NCBI RefSeq assembly: GCF_003288845.1
Contig: NZ_NHYN01000006.1
Location: 1 to 64,000, forward strand
Origin: Helicobacter monodelphidis
GTDB lineage: Bacteria > Campylobacterota > Campylobacteria > Campylobacterales > Helicobacteraceae
DNA length: 64,000 nucleotides
Direction of reading: 5' to 3'
Shown: positions 44,360 to 51,654 of the stretch, piece by piece
Position numbering within the stretch: position 1 is the first letter of the stretch
Layout of the letters: each line of letters starts with the position of its first letter
Position numbers and translations under genes: made by a program
Notes under the pieces: generated by a model
Database searches by the model: none
What the model was told of the DNA's origin: nothing
The model's input: the letters and a program-made list of their open reading frames with translations, nothing else

Positions 44360-45795
44360 AAGTGCATATTTGGTACTTCAACATTCATTGACATACCCAT
44401 TTTTGTCGGTTTTTGCTCTTGGATACTCACACCAAATTCACGATTTTGATCAACAAAACGCGTACAAGCTTTATGAAAAGTTAATTTTATTGTACCTATT
44501 GGTCCATTTCTTTGCTTTCCAATAATGATTTCAGCCTCTTCCTCACTTTTTGGCACATAAGTTGGAACAAATTCTTTGTTTCCATCTTTCTTTGCTTGTT
44601 TTGCCTGCTTTTTTTGTTCTTTTTCCAAATAAACATCATGGCGATAAATAAACAAAATCAAATCTGCATCTTGTTCAATAGAACCCGACTCTCTCAAATC
44701 AGAAAGCATAGGACGTTTATCATCACGCGACTCTAGACTACGATTTAATTGGGAAAGGGCGATAATAGGCATCTCCAGCTCTCGAGCAAGCATCTTTAAC
44801 CCTCTTGTAATTTCGCTAATCTCCAAATATCGTTGTCCACTATTTGGTGTACCAATCATTAATTGTAAATAATCAATGATGGCTAATCTGATTTGTGGAT
44901 GTTGACTTTTTAACTTCCTTAATTTCGCACGCAAGGCCGAAATAGATAGCATACCACCATCATCAACAAACAGAAATTTACGACTCATCCCATCAGCCGC
45001 ATCAGTCAATGAAGACAATTCTTCATCATTTAAATTCCCCGTCCTTAAATTCTGCAAAGGAATAGAGGTTTTTGCTGAAAACATACGCAACATTAATTGT
45101 TCTGCAGGCATCTCTAAAGAAAACATTGCTACGCCCCCATTCCCATCCAAAACTTTTTGGGCAATATTTAAAACAAAAGCCGTTTTTCCCATACCAGGAC
45201 GTGCAGCAATCACAACCAAATCACCTACACCAAACCCCGTTGTTATACGATTAAGGTCAACAAATCCGGTATCTAAGCCCACAATAAGACTATTACCGCG
45301 TTCCTTCATTTTTTGAATCCACTCAAGCGTGCCAACAACAATTTCTTCGGCACTTCTAAAATCACTACCTTGTGAATTCTGTGCAATTTTATAAATTTCT
45401 TGCTCAATATTATCCAAAATATCTTCGGCTGATTTACCTTCTTTTTGAGATTCTTCCTTGATTCTCACAGAAAGTTTTTGAAGTTGCCTTTTAACAGAAC
45501 GATTCTTAATTTCTTGAATATAATTTTCTTTTTGTGCGACAGGATTTGTCCCCTTAATATCCAAAATATCTTCACGGTCAATAGGACGTTTTTGGGAAGA
45601 TTTTTGTAAAATAAATTCTTCGTCAAGAGGTAAGTTCTGTTTGTCAAGTTCGATAAGAACTGAAAAAATATTCTGGTGGGCAGGGTGGAGAAAATCTTCC
45701 TTTCTAAGTTGGGAAGATATTTCTTCAAGTAAGGAGGGATCAAATAAAATTGTGCTGATAATTGCCCTCTCTAGCTCAATAGTATAAGAATCCAA
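44356..45795 (-). CDS. dnaB: Replicative DNA helicase
   Basis: The protein has 479 residues. The helical N-terminal domain (about 1-105) is followed by a RecA-like domain with Walker A AARPGMGKT (about 194-202), Walker B AIIDYLQLM (about 300-308) and the arginine/DnaB C-terminal motifs. It unwinds DNA ahead of the fork. No intein is present. It is 1 nt behind lpxC and is coupled to comEC by a 4-nt overlap, the HP1362-HP1361 order. Confidence 0.95.
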   Translation of the reverse strand: MDSYTIELERAIISTILFDPSLLEEISSQLRKEDFLHPAHQNIFSVLIELDKQNLPLDEEFILQKSSQKRPIDREDILDIKGTNPVAQKENYIQEIKNRSVKRQLQKLSVRIKEESQKEGKSAEDILDNIEQEIYKIAQNSQGSDFRSAEEIVVGTLEWIQKMKERGNSLIVGLDTGFVDLNRITTGFGVGDLVVIAARPGMGKTAFVLNIAQKVLDGNGGVAMFSLEMPAEQLMLRMFSAKTSIPLQNLRTGNLNDEELSSLTDAADGMSRKFLFVDDGGMLSISALRAKLRKLKSQHPQIRLAIIDYLQLMIGTPNSGQRYLEISEITRGLKMLARELEMPIIALSQLNRSLESRDDKRPMLSDLRESGSIEQDADLILFIYRHDVYLEKEQKKQAKQAKKDGNKEFVPTYVPKSEEEAEIIIGKQRNGPIGTIKLTFHKACTRFVDQNREFGVSIQEQKPTKMGMSMNVEVPNMHL

Positions 45796-45796
45796 A

Positions 45797-46705
45797 TCAA
45801 TCCTTACAAGAATCTAAAGCAAAGATTTTTTCAATCGCTAAAGATTGTGTATCTTCTTCATTAAGTGTAACTATCTCATAAGCATTAGGATTGCCCAAAA
45901 TTTGTTTTGTCAAAAGATGGTTTAGCTTGTGGCTACCCGCATAAGAAACATAGCTACCAAAAAGTGGCACGCCCAACAATGCCATATCACCAATCGCATC
46001 AAGAATCTTATGCCTTACAAATTCTTCTTTGTAGCGCAAACCCTCTGGATTCAATATCTTTGTTTCATCAAGGACAATCGCATTTGCCAAAGAACCCCCC
46101 AGTGCCAAGCCCTTTGAACGCAAATACTGCACCTCATGCAAAAATCCAAAAGTTCTTGCTTTTGCAATTTCTTCTTTATATGCTGTTGTTGAGAAATAAA
46201 ATTGATAAGCCTGCTTTGCAATTGCTGGGTGCTTAAAATCAATCTCAAAATCAAATAGGCTTTTGTCGCTAGGGGTAATACGCACAAACTTATCACCTTC
46301 TTTTACTTCAATTGTTTCCTTAATCTTCATAACTTTTTTAGGTTCATTTTGAGGGACTATCCCTGCTTCATCAAGCAACATACAAAAACTAATACTACTG
46401 CCGTCCATAATAGGCATTTCTTCATTATCTACAGAAATATGTAAATTGTCAATCCCGTAAGCATAAACAGCAGATAAAAAATGTTCAATTGTCGAAATAC
46501 GGGCATTATCCTTACCAACAACAGTTGCCATTGTTGTATCTATCACACATTCTGGAGTAAGCTTAAAGCTCACTCCCAAATCAGAACGCGTAAAAACAAG
46601 CCCGCTATTTTCTGGTGCTGGTTCGAGCTTCAAACGCACAGGGACACCTTTATGCAAACCAATACCGACAAGATCAACATTTTTTTGAATCGTTTTTTGT
46701 TTCAT
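45797..46705 (-). CDS. lpxC: UDP-3-O-acyl-N-acetylglucosamine deacetylase
   Basis: The protein has 302 residues and performs the committed step of lipid A synthesis. The zinc ligands are visible as HFLSA (about 75-79, first His) and [14 protein letters not shown] (about 229-242, His and Asp), with the catalytic His in GSHKLNHLL (about 253-261). The start is ATG 46705 behind GAGGGTAG; a GTG 3 nt upstream is too close to the ribosome site. It lies between cheV (4-nt gap) and dnaB. Confidence 0.95.
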   Translation of the reverse strand: MKQKTIQKNVDLVGIGLHKGVPVRLKLEPAPENSGLVFTRSDLGVSFKLTPECVIDTTMATVVGKDNARISTIEHFLSAVYAYGIDNLHISVDNEEMPIMDGSSISFCMLLDEAGIVPQNEPKKVMKIKETIEVKEGDKFVRITPSDKSLFDFEIDFKHPAIAKQAYQFYFSTTAYKEEIAKARTFGFLHEVQYLRSKGLALGGSLANAIVLDETKILNPEGLRYKEEFVRHKILDAIGDMALLGVPLFGSYVSYAGSHKLNHLLTKQILGNPNAYEIVTLNEEDTQSLAIEKIFALDSCKD

Positions 46706-46709
46706 CACT

Positions 46710-47684
46710 CTACCCTCTTTGTTCTTTAGGCACTAAAAACCGACGTATACATTCCTCAACCTGCATAGGTTGAGACTTACTAATAAAGTCATCAGCGTTC
46801 AAGGAACGTGCAAGTTCTTCATTGCTACTTCCGCTCATTGATGAGTTCACTACAATAGGAATATGTGAAGTTGACGGATCATTCTTTAGTTGCTTAATCA
46901 CTTCAAACCCGCTTGCTTCTGGCATTTCAAGGTCCGTAATCACCATACCAATGCGGTCAATATTTGTATTCGCATTAAAAATATAATTAAGCAATTTTTG
47001 TCCATTTGGGAAATCGCGATAATGCAACCCCGCTTTAGAAAGAATATTCCTCATTGTTTTCAAAACACTGGGTGAGTCATCAGCAATAAGAATATCTTTA
47101 TCGCTATGGAATCTTTGTAGCCTCTTCATCTCCTCTTCTTTTTCTGTTTCAATCCATGGGAAAACATCCACGAGCATTTTTTCAATATCCACAATTTGCA
47201 CTAAAGATCCATCAAAATAACGGGTACGACTCACTAGTTTACTGTTCTGCCCTGTCGCACCAAAACCAACATTTTGCTCAATCTCTGTCCATTTTTTATT
47301 TAAAATTCTATCTGCCTCATAGATTCTAACCCCTACAGTCCAACGCGAGAACTCACAAATCATAACAATATCTTCTTCACCCTTCTCGCGCTTTATTGCA
47401 TATTGCCTCAAATCGCGTGCCTTAAATTGAGGGTCATAGTAAAACCACTTCCGTAAATCAATCAGGGGAATCGTTAGCTCCCTCATCGTAATCAATCCCT
47501 CCACTAATGAAGTTCCATCATGCGTTACAACAGTTAAGCTACCCCGATATTTTACAACTTCTTTAATTTTAAATACATTCACTCCATAGAGGTCCTTACC
47601 CTTCTCTAAACGAAAGCAAAGTAATTGCAATTCATTATTTCTATGAAGATTGGTGATTTGATCTACATTGGATAGATTTGCCAT
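46710..47684 (-). CDS. cheV: Chemotaxis coupling protein CheV (CheW-receiver fusion)
   Basis: The protein has 324 residues. A CheW-like domain (about 18-175, including [11 protein letters not shown] and LIDLRKWF) is followed by a receiver domain (about 195-320) with [11 protein letters not shown], phospho-acceptor Asp in [13 protein letters not shown] and the conserved Lys in FISKSQP. CheV couples receptors to CheA and may buffer phosphate. Helicobacter has three CheV paralogues; which one this is cannot be told here. It leads the run lpxC-dnaB-comEC, with a good -10 box upstream. Confidence 0.93.
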   Translation of the reverse strand: MANLSNVDQITNLHRNNELQLLCFRLEKGKDLYGVNVFKIKEVVKYRGSLTVVTHDGTSLVEGLITMRELTIPLIDLRKWFYYDPQFKARDLRQYAIKREKGEEDIVMICEFSRWTVGVRIYEADRILNKKWTEIEQNVGFGATGQNSKLVSRTRYFDGSLVQIVDIEKMLVDVFPWIETEKEEEMKRLQRFHSDKDILIADDSPSVLKTMRNILSKAGLHYRDFPNGQKLLNYIFNANTNIDRIGMVITDLEMPEASGFEVIKQLKNDPSTSHIPIVVNSSMSGSSNEELARSLNADDFISKSQPMQVEECIRRFLVPKEQRG

Positions 47685-47717
47685 ATTGTCTAGCCTTTTT
47701 ATATTACTTTAGAGACA

Positions 47718-47723
47718 ATTATA
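47718..47723 (-). promoter_or_regulatory. Candidate -10 box of cheV
   Basis: TATAAT on the minus strand, 33 nt upstream of the cheV ATG, in the AT-rich gap. Confidence 0.5.
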
Positions 47724-48115
47724 ACAATTTCGCCGTATAATAAAACTTAAAAAATGCTTTTTAAACGATTCTGACAACAAAAACTACAATATACAAGTAA
47801 AATATCTGCCATAATTTCGTTACAAACAAAATTCAAACTCGAAAACAAGAGAATTAGAATGGCATACTTTTAAACAAGCTGAAGAAATATTTTTCCTTAA
47901 TCTGACTCAAACAAACCACTAAAATTAAAACTGATGCCTATGCAAAAATTGTAACTATTGCATACACCTAACACCATACAACCGATATGAAAATAGAAAA
48001 ATTTGGATAAGAAAAAAATTTAAATCTTGCCAAATACACAAAATAATCTGAAAATCACGCTTTTATGCGGGTATTTCCAGACAAAATTCAAAACAACAAG
48101 ATTAATAAGTAGTAC

Positions 48116-48180
48116 GCAAAATTATCTCTATACAATAGGGTTTTCCAACCCATAAAACAAGACATTAAAGAGATAATTGC
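48116..48180. repeat. Nested inverted repeat in the gene-free gap
   Basis: The outer arms AATTATCTCT (48120-48129) and AGAGATAATT (48169-48178) are perfect complements, and with a 2-nt bulge the pairing extends by GCA/TGC. Between them lies a GGGTT/AACCC hairpin. In RNA this would fold into a two-stem structure of about 65 nt. Confidence 0.5.
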
Positions 48181-48258
48181 TTAAGTTTTTGTATCAAATC
48201 AAGTTTAAAGCGAGAAAAAACCTATCAAGGCAATGATATTTTCATTCACCAAATGAAA

Positions 48259-48290
48259 TTTTTAGCAAGAATATTAATATTTGCTAAAAA
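48259..48290. repeat. Long imperfect palindrome
   Basis: TTTTTAGCAA and TTGCTAAAAA flank an AT-rich centre and pair over about 15 bp with a 2-nt bulge. AGAATATTAATA recurs shortly after. It could be an operator-type palindrome or a transcript end. Confidence 0.5.
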
Positions 48291-48826
48291 GCACTTGTTA
48301 GAATATTAATAATCTTATTTGTTTAGATTCAAATGGAATTCATTTTAAAAAAATTGGTCTTTTTGTTTTAAATACAGGTTCATTTTGTTAGTATTCATAT
48401 CATATTTAGCGTAAATTGTTTTAATATAAAAACACCCAATCCTAGAATCTCCCTTACAAATTTGTGATTATATATATCATTTTATAGGGACTTTTTAAGA
48501 GAAAATTACCTCTTACAATTTCATCAATGGTACTTAATCAATTTTGTAAGTCTTGTTTCTCAACACATAAATAAGAGGGATAGGCATCTAAGCGTTACTT
48601 CTTGAGTAAAATCTCTATTTCGCATCCAAAAAATCCAAATTTTAGACACAGTACTCGCACAGGACACCATATTATTTTTTTATAGCTATCCCCCCCTTAG
48701 GGTGCTTTACCCATACCTCTAGAAGTAACGTAGCGACAACAAACGATGACAAAGATTATTTAAAAGGTTAAATCTCTCAAAAGAGAACTCTATCAAATTA
48801 AAATAAATATAGACTCTATATGATAC

Positions 48827-49156
48827 CTATTTATCATCAGCCTTAAATTTACTTTTAGAAAGTTGATCTAACATTTTCTCACGCCATTCCTGAGAAGGGC
48901 AACTTGCGATTAAATCATTAAATTGTGCACGACTACACTCCACCGCTTCTATTGCCTGCATTAAAGAATAACCTAATTCTTGGTTAGCTTCTTTTGGAAA
49001 AATTTTCATTAATACCTCCGCTTCCTGGACGCTTAAAGGTTGAGAGCGTTCATTTAACAACAAATCAAGTAATGCTTGATATTCTCTCACCAATTCTTCT
49101 GTAATTTCTTTACGGCTTTCCTCAATCTGAACAATTTTCTGAATTTCCTTTTGCAT
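48827..49156 (-). CDS. Small acidic helical protein, unknown function
   Basis: The protein has 109 residues, is soluble, and is predicted to be helical. It begins with a coiled-coil-like stretch (QKEIQKIVQIEESRKEI) and ends with lysines. I do not recognise it. It follows the receiver-domain protein on the same strand after 12 nt and is probably its operon partner, which would fit a small adapter or output partner, but this is only inferred from position. ATG 49156 follows AAGGAAGGTTGT. Confidence 0.5.
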   Translation of the reverse strand: MQKEIQKIVQIEESRKEITEELVREYQALLDLLLNERSQPLSVQEAEVLMKIFPKEANQELGYSLMQAIEAVECSRAQFNDLIASCPSQEWREKMLDQLSKSKFKADDK

Positions 49157-49168
49157 ACAACCTTCCTT

Positions 49169-49741
49169 TTATATTTTTCTTGCTAATTTTGCTATTTGCA
49201 AAAAAGCATTCAGCTGAATACAAAGAATATTTTTCTCCCCTTCAGCCACAATCAAATTCTTACTTTCATCAACACAAAACTTCAGTGTTCCAGATTCAAG
49301 CAACTCCAAAATTTCTGAACGATATTCTTGACAAAAAATACTCTGATTTTCATCTGGGTTAAGCATTGTCCTCACAATCGGAGCTATTTCTCTATCAAAT
49401 TTAGTCGCATTAAAAGGACGCGTTAAAAAATGCTTGACACCCAACGCCTCAAATGTGCGATAATCATTTGGATTCAGCTGACTAGAAATCAAAAAAATAG
49501 TAATATGCTCTATTAAATCTCTCTCATGCAACTTTGCAAGTATAACTTGTGCATCAATGTCAGATAACTGTGCATCTAAAAACAACATATTAAAACCCAT
49601 ATCTTGGTCAAAAAATTCCAACACCTGCTCCCCACCCACACATTCCTGAATAATACTCACTTTTAACTTGCGTAGAGAGGAACGGATAATCTTACGCGTA
49701 ATAGGACTCTGATCAGCGATTAGGACTCTAATATCTGCCAA
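49169..49741 (-). CDS. Degenerate response-regulator receiver protein
   Basis: The protein has 190 residues. Residues 1-125 have the receiver fold: LIADQS (about 7-12), phospho-acceptor-like FLDAQLS (about 54-60), SS at about 84-85 and FLTRPF (about 105-110). Two normally invariant residues differ: the second acidic residue of the Mg site is Gln (ADQS), and the conserved Lys is Arg (TRPF). So it may not be phosphorylated in the usual way. The C-terminal part (about 126-190) is not a known DNA-binding domain. The downstream 109-residue gene is likely co-transcribed. Confidence 0.75.
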   Translation of the reverse strand: MADIRVLIADQSPITRKIIRSSLRKLKVSIIQECVGGEQVLEFFDQDMGFNMLFLDAQLSDIDAQVILAKLHERDLIEHITIFLISSQLNPNDYRTFEALGVKHFLTRPFNATKFDREIAPIVRTMLNPDENQSIFCQEYRSEILELLESGTLKFCVDESKNLIVAEGEKNILCIQLNAFLQIAKLARKI

Positions 49742-49792
49742 AAATAAACTCCTCCAACCTGATTTATCATCTAATATTGTATCGGATTTTGC

Positions 49793-50551
49793 TTAATAAT
49801 CGGGGAGAAGAACGATTTTTTTTGCCTCCTTATCTGATGAGAGGTACACTGCATTATATCTTTCTTGAACTGCCACCTCTAAAAACCCATCATGAAAAGA
49901 ACGTATAGAACTCCCTTTATCATTCTTTAAGGCTTGCTCTTGCTTTTGGTCATATAAAGGAAGTTGCAGGGGGGTAATTTTAGACACCTTCACCAATTGT
50001 GGAAGATAAGTTTGCAATTGCTCATAACGATTCTTCACATCAGCAAGATAATTCTTTGCTAAACGATTTTTCTCTGAATCCTTTTGCCAACTAAAGCCCT
50101 TATTATAAGACTTAATTATGCTTTCCCAGTGATTCTTATGTACACCCTTCCAATACAAGAGATGATTAATTGCCTCCTTAGCAGCAAAAGCATCATCTCT
50201 AACCAATAATTCCCCAACCATATTTTGTGTAAAACCGTTATTTTTTAATTGTGGATAACGTTTCATCACTGTAGGAATATGGGCGTGAAAAATCCCTGCA
50301 CTCGGATCTTGAAAATTCATACGATACTCTCCCGCACAAGATTCTTTCCATGCAATTGCTGCAAGTGTTAAACCAAGCCCGTAAGGTTCTCCATATTGAT
50401 AAGCCTTAATTAAAACATTCATTTGTTGCTTTGATAAATCCTTAATCCGGTCAACGCAGCGATTCTGAAAAGCCGGAGGTTGTTTAGCGTAAAGCATAGC
50501 AAAAAACGCTAAAAATATACCTACTTTTAGCAAAAATCGCTTCAAATCCAT
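49793..50551 (-). CDS. Exported lysozyme-like protein (SLT-type transglycosylase fold)
   Basis: The protein has 252 residues with a signal peptide (about 1-22). The segment LAAIAWKESCAGEYRMNFQDPSAGIFHAHI (about 63-92) matches the transglycosylase SLT pattern, with Glu of WKES as the probable catalytic acid and the following D-PS-G as the substrate loop; NKG at about 150-152 is a degenerate version of the downstream conserved region. Such proteins occur across Campylobacterota. Expected role: cleavage of peptidoglycan in the periplasm. Activity is inferred. Confidence 0.65.
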   Translation of the reverse strand: MDLKRFLLKVGIFLAFFAMLYAKQPPAFQNRCVDRIKDLSKQQMNVLIKAYQYGEPYGLGLTLAAIAWKESCAGEYRMNFQDPSAGIFHAHIPTVMKRYPQLKNNGFTQNMVGELLVRDDAFAAKEAINHLLYWKGVHKNHWESIIKSYNKGFSWQKDSEKNRLAKNYLADVKNRYEQLQTYLPQLVKVSKITPLQLPLYDQKQEQALKNDKGSSIRSFHDGFLEVAVQERYNAVYLSSDKEAKKIVLLPDY

Positions 50552-50831
50552 TTCTATCTCCTTGACTGTTAAGGGATTTTATGAATCACTCCCTTGCATT
50601 CCATAATTCTAAATACACTAAAGCAATTACTATACCAAGCTTATTAGCGATAACCACTTACAAACAAATTCACCTTGCAATTCTAAGCACAATTAGAATT
50701 TATGATTTTGAATGTGTGACTATACAGATTTACTTCATCATTCACTATAATCACATTCTCAGCACACCGGGTTACCCTTACAACAATCATTCAAGCCATA
50801 CACACCACAAAAATTCTAATTTATCGCAAAC

Positions 50832-51299
50832 TCAACCCAACTTTTGCAACTCTTTTAAAACAGCTTCCACATGCCCTTTTACTTTCACATTCCTCCAAAT
50901 TGCAACTATTTTTCCTTCCGGATTGATAATAAATGTGCTTCTAATAACACCCATATAAACCTTTCCGTACATCTTTTTTTCACCCCAAGCACCATAAGAT
51001 TCTAAGCATTGATGAGTTGGGTCACTTAAAAGCGTGATAGAAAGATTTTGCTTTTGAATAAATTTTTGGTGAGATGTCAAAGAATCCGGACTAACGCCAA
51101 AAATTTGTGCATTCTGCGTTAAAAACTCATGACGGTTTGCTGTAAACTCACACGCTTCTGTTGTGCAACCAGGTGTCGAATCCTTAGGATAAAAATATAA
51201 CACAACAAATCCACCTTTTAAATCACGCAAACAAATCTCAATCCCGTCTTGGTTTTGCAAACAAAACAGGGGTGCTGAATCTCCAATTTTTAAATCCAT
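50832..51299 (-). CDS. bcp: Thiol peroxidase Bcp (peroxiredoxin)
   Basis: The protein has 155 residues. It has the Bcp-type PxxxT..C motif, DSTPGCTTEACEF (about 40-52), containing the peroxidatic Cys and the resolving Cys five residues later. It reduces H2O2 and organic peroxides with thioredoxin. I start at ATG 51299 with AAGGA 6 nt upstream; a GTG 3 nt earlier is too close. It begins 2 nt after the stop of the 81-residue gene at 51302, so it is the last gene of the ferrosome-like operon. This links peroxide defence to metal handling. Confidence 0.93.
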   Translation of the reverse strand: MDLKIGDSAPLFCLQNQDGIEICLRDLKGGFVVLYFYPKDSTPGCTTEACEFTANRHEFLTQNAQIFGVSPDSLTSHQKFIQKQNLSITLLSDPTHQCLESYGAWGEKKMYGKVYMGVIRSTFIINPEGKIVAIWRNVKVKGHVEAVLKELQKLG

Positions 51300-51301
51300 C
51301 A

Positions 51302-51547
51302 CTATTCCTTTAAAGTTGTATCTTGCTGATCCTGTACCTTTGTTTTCTGCAATTGTGCATCATTTTTATCATAAAGCAAGTGATGCCATAATGAGAACCC
51401 AGCCAACGCCAAACCTGCACCAAGATGAATCTGTTTACCGGCACGCGTCTTTAGGAAAAATGCACTCCCTACAGTGAGTACTAAAGAAACACTCATACCT
51501 ACTTTTGCTGTTTCTCGTTTTAATAATAAATGTTCCTTCTGACTCAT
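51302..51547 (-). CDS. Small two-TM membrane protein of the ferrosome-like operon
   Basis: I start at ATG 51547 (81 residues), although the AAGGAA site is 10 nt away; the longer reading to 51598 covers the end of the 34-residue gene. Two hydrophobic helices, about residues 19-36 (GMSVSLVLTVGSAFF) and 42-60 (HLGAGLALAGFSLWHHLLY), are glycine-rich, joined by a basic loop, and followed by a Gln/Lys-rich tail. I know no named family. Position between the ATPase and bcp makes it an operon member. Confidence 0.6.
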   Translation of the reverse strand: MSQKEHLLLKRETAKVGMSVSLVLTVGSAFFLKTRAGKQIHLGAGLALAGFSLWHHLLYDKNDAQLQKTKVQDQQDTTLKE

Positions 51548-51549
51548 AT

Positions 51550-51654
51550 TCAAGATTTCCTTTTTCTTTTTTTTATATTTTGATAAGATTTTGTACAAGT
51601 TTTATAAGCAAGGACAGCGGATAAAACTGCTGTTAAAGGTAAAATAATTGGCAT
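51550..51654 (-). CDS. 34-residue membrane protein of the ferrosome-like operon (too short for routine prediction)
   Basis: The ATG overlaps the stop of the ATPase gene as TAATG, and AAGGAG lies 6 nt upstream (read inside the ATPase 3' end), so translation is coupled. The peptide begins MPIILPLTAVLSAVLAY (one TM helix), has a single Cys, and ends in a strongly basic tail (KKRKRKS). Next gene starts 2 nt after its stop. A coding gene is supported by the start signal, the spacing and the amphipathic layout; homologues should be sought with a protein-level search. Confidence 0.65.
   Translation of the reverse strand: MPIILPLTAVLSAVLAYKTCTKSYQNIKKRKRKS

Larger units (their letters stand above)
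47685..48826. other. 1.1-kb gene-free region
   Basis: I see no open frame of useful length on either strand and no tRNA or known RNA signature. It is very AT-rich. It contains a nested inverted repeat (48116-48180), a long imperfect palindrome (48259-48290), a run of seven C (48690-48696) and the cheV promoter near its left end. It may hold an unrecognised RNA or the remains of a decayed gene. Confidence 0.6.

Noticed and set aside
48242-48250. TCATTCACC, matching the H. pylori DnaA-box consensus, in the gene-free gap
   Set aside because: A single copy only; an origin would have a cluster and lie near dnaA, neither of which is seen.
48690-48696. Run of seven C as a possible phase-variation tract
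   Set aside because: It is not inside or just before any reading frame or promoter.
50581-50958. 125-codon plus-strand open frame upstream of and overlapping bcp
   Set aside because: It lies mostly antisense to bcp and in an AT-rich gap, has a composition of rare residues and no ribosome site. Treated as a shadow.
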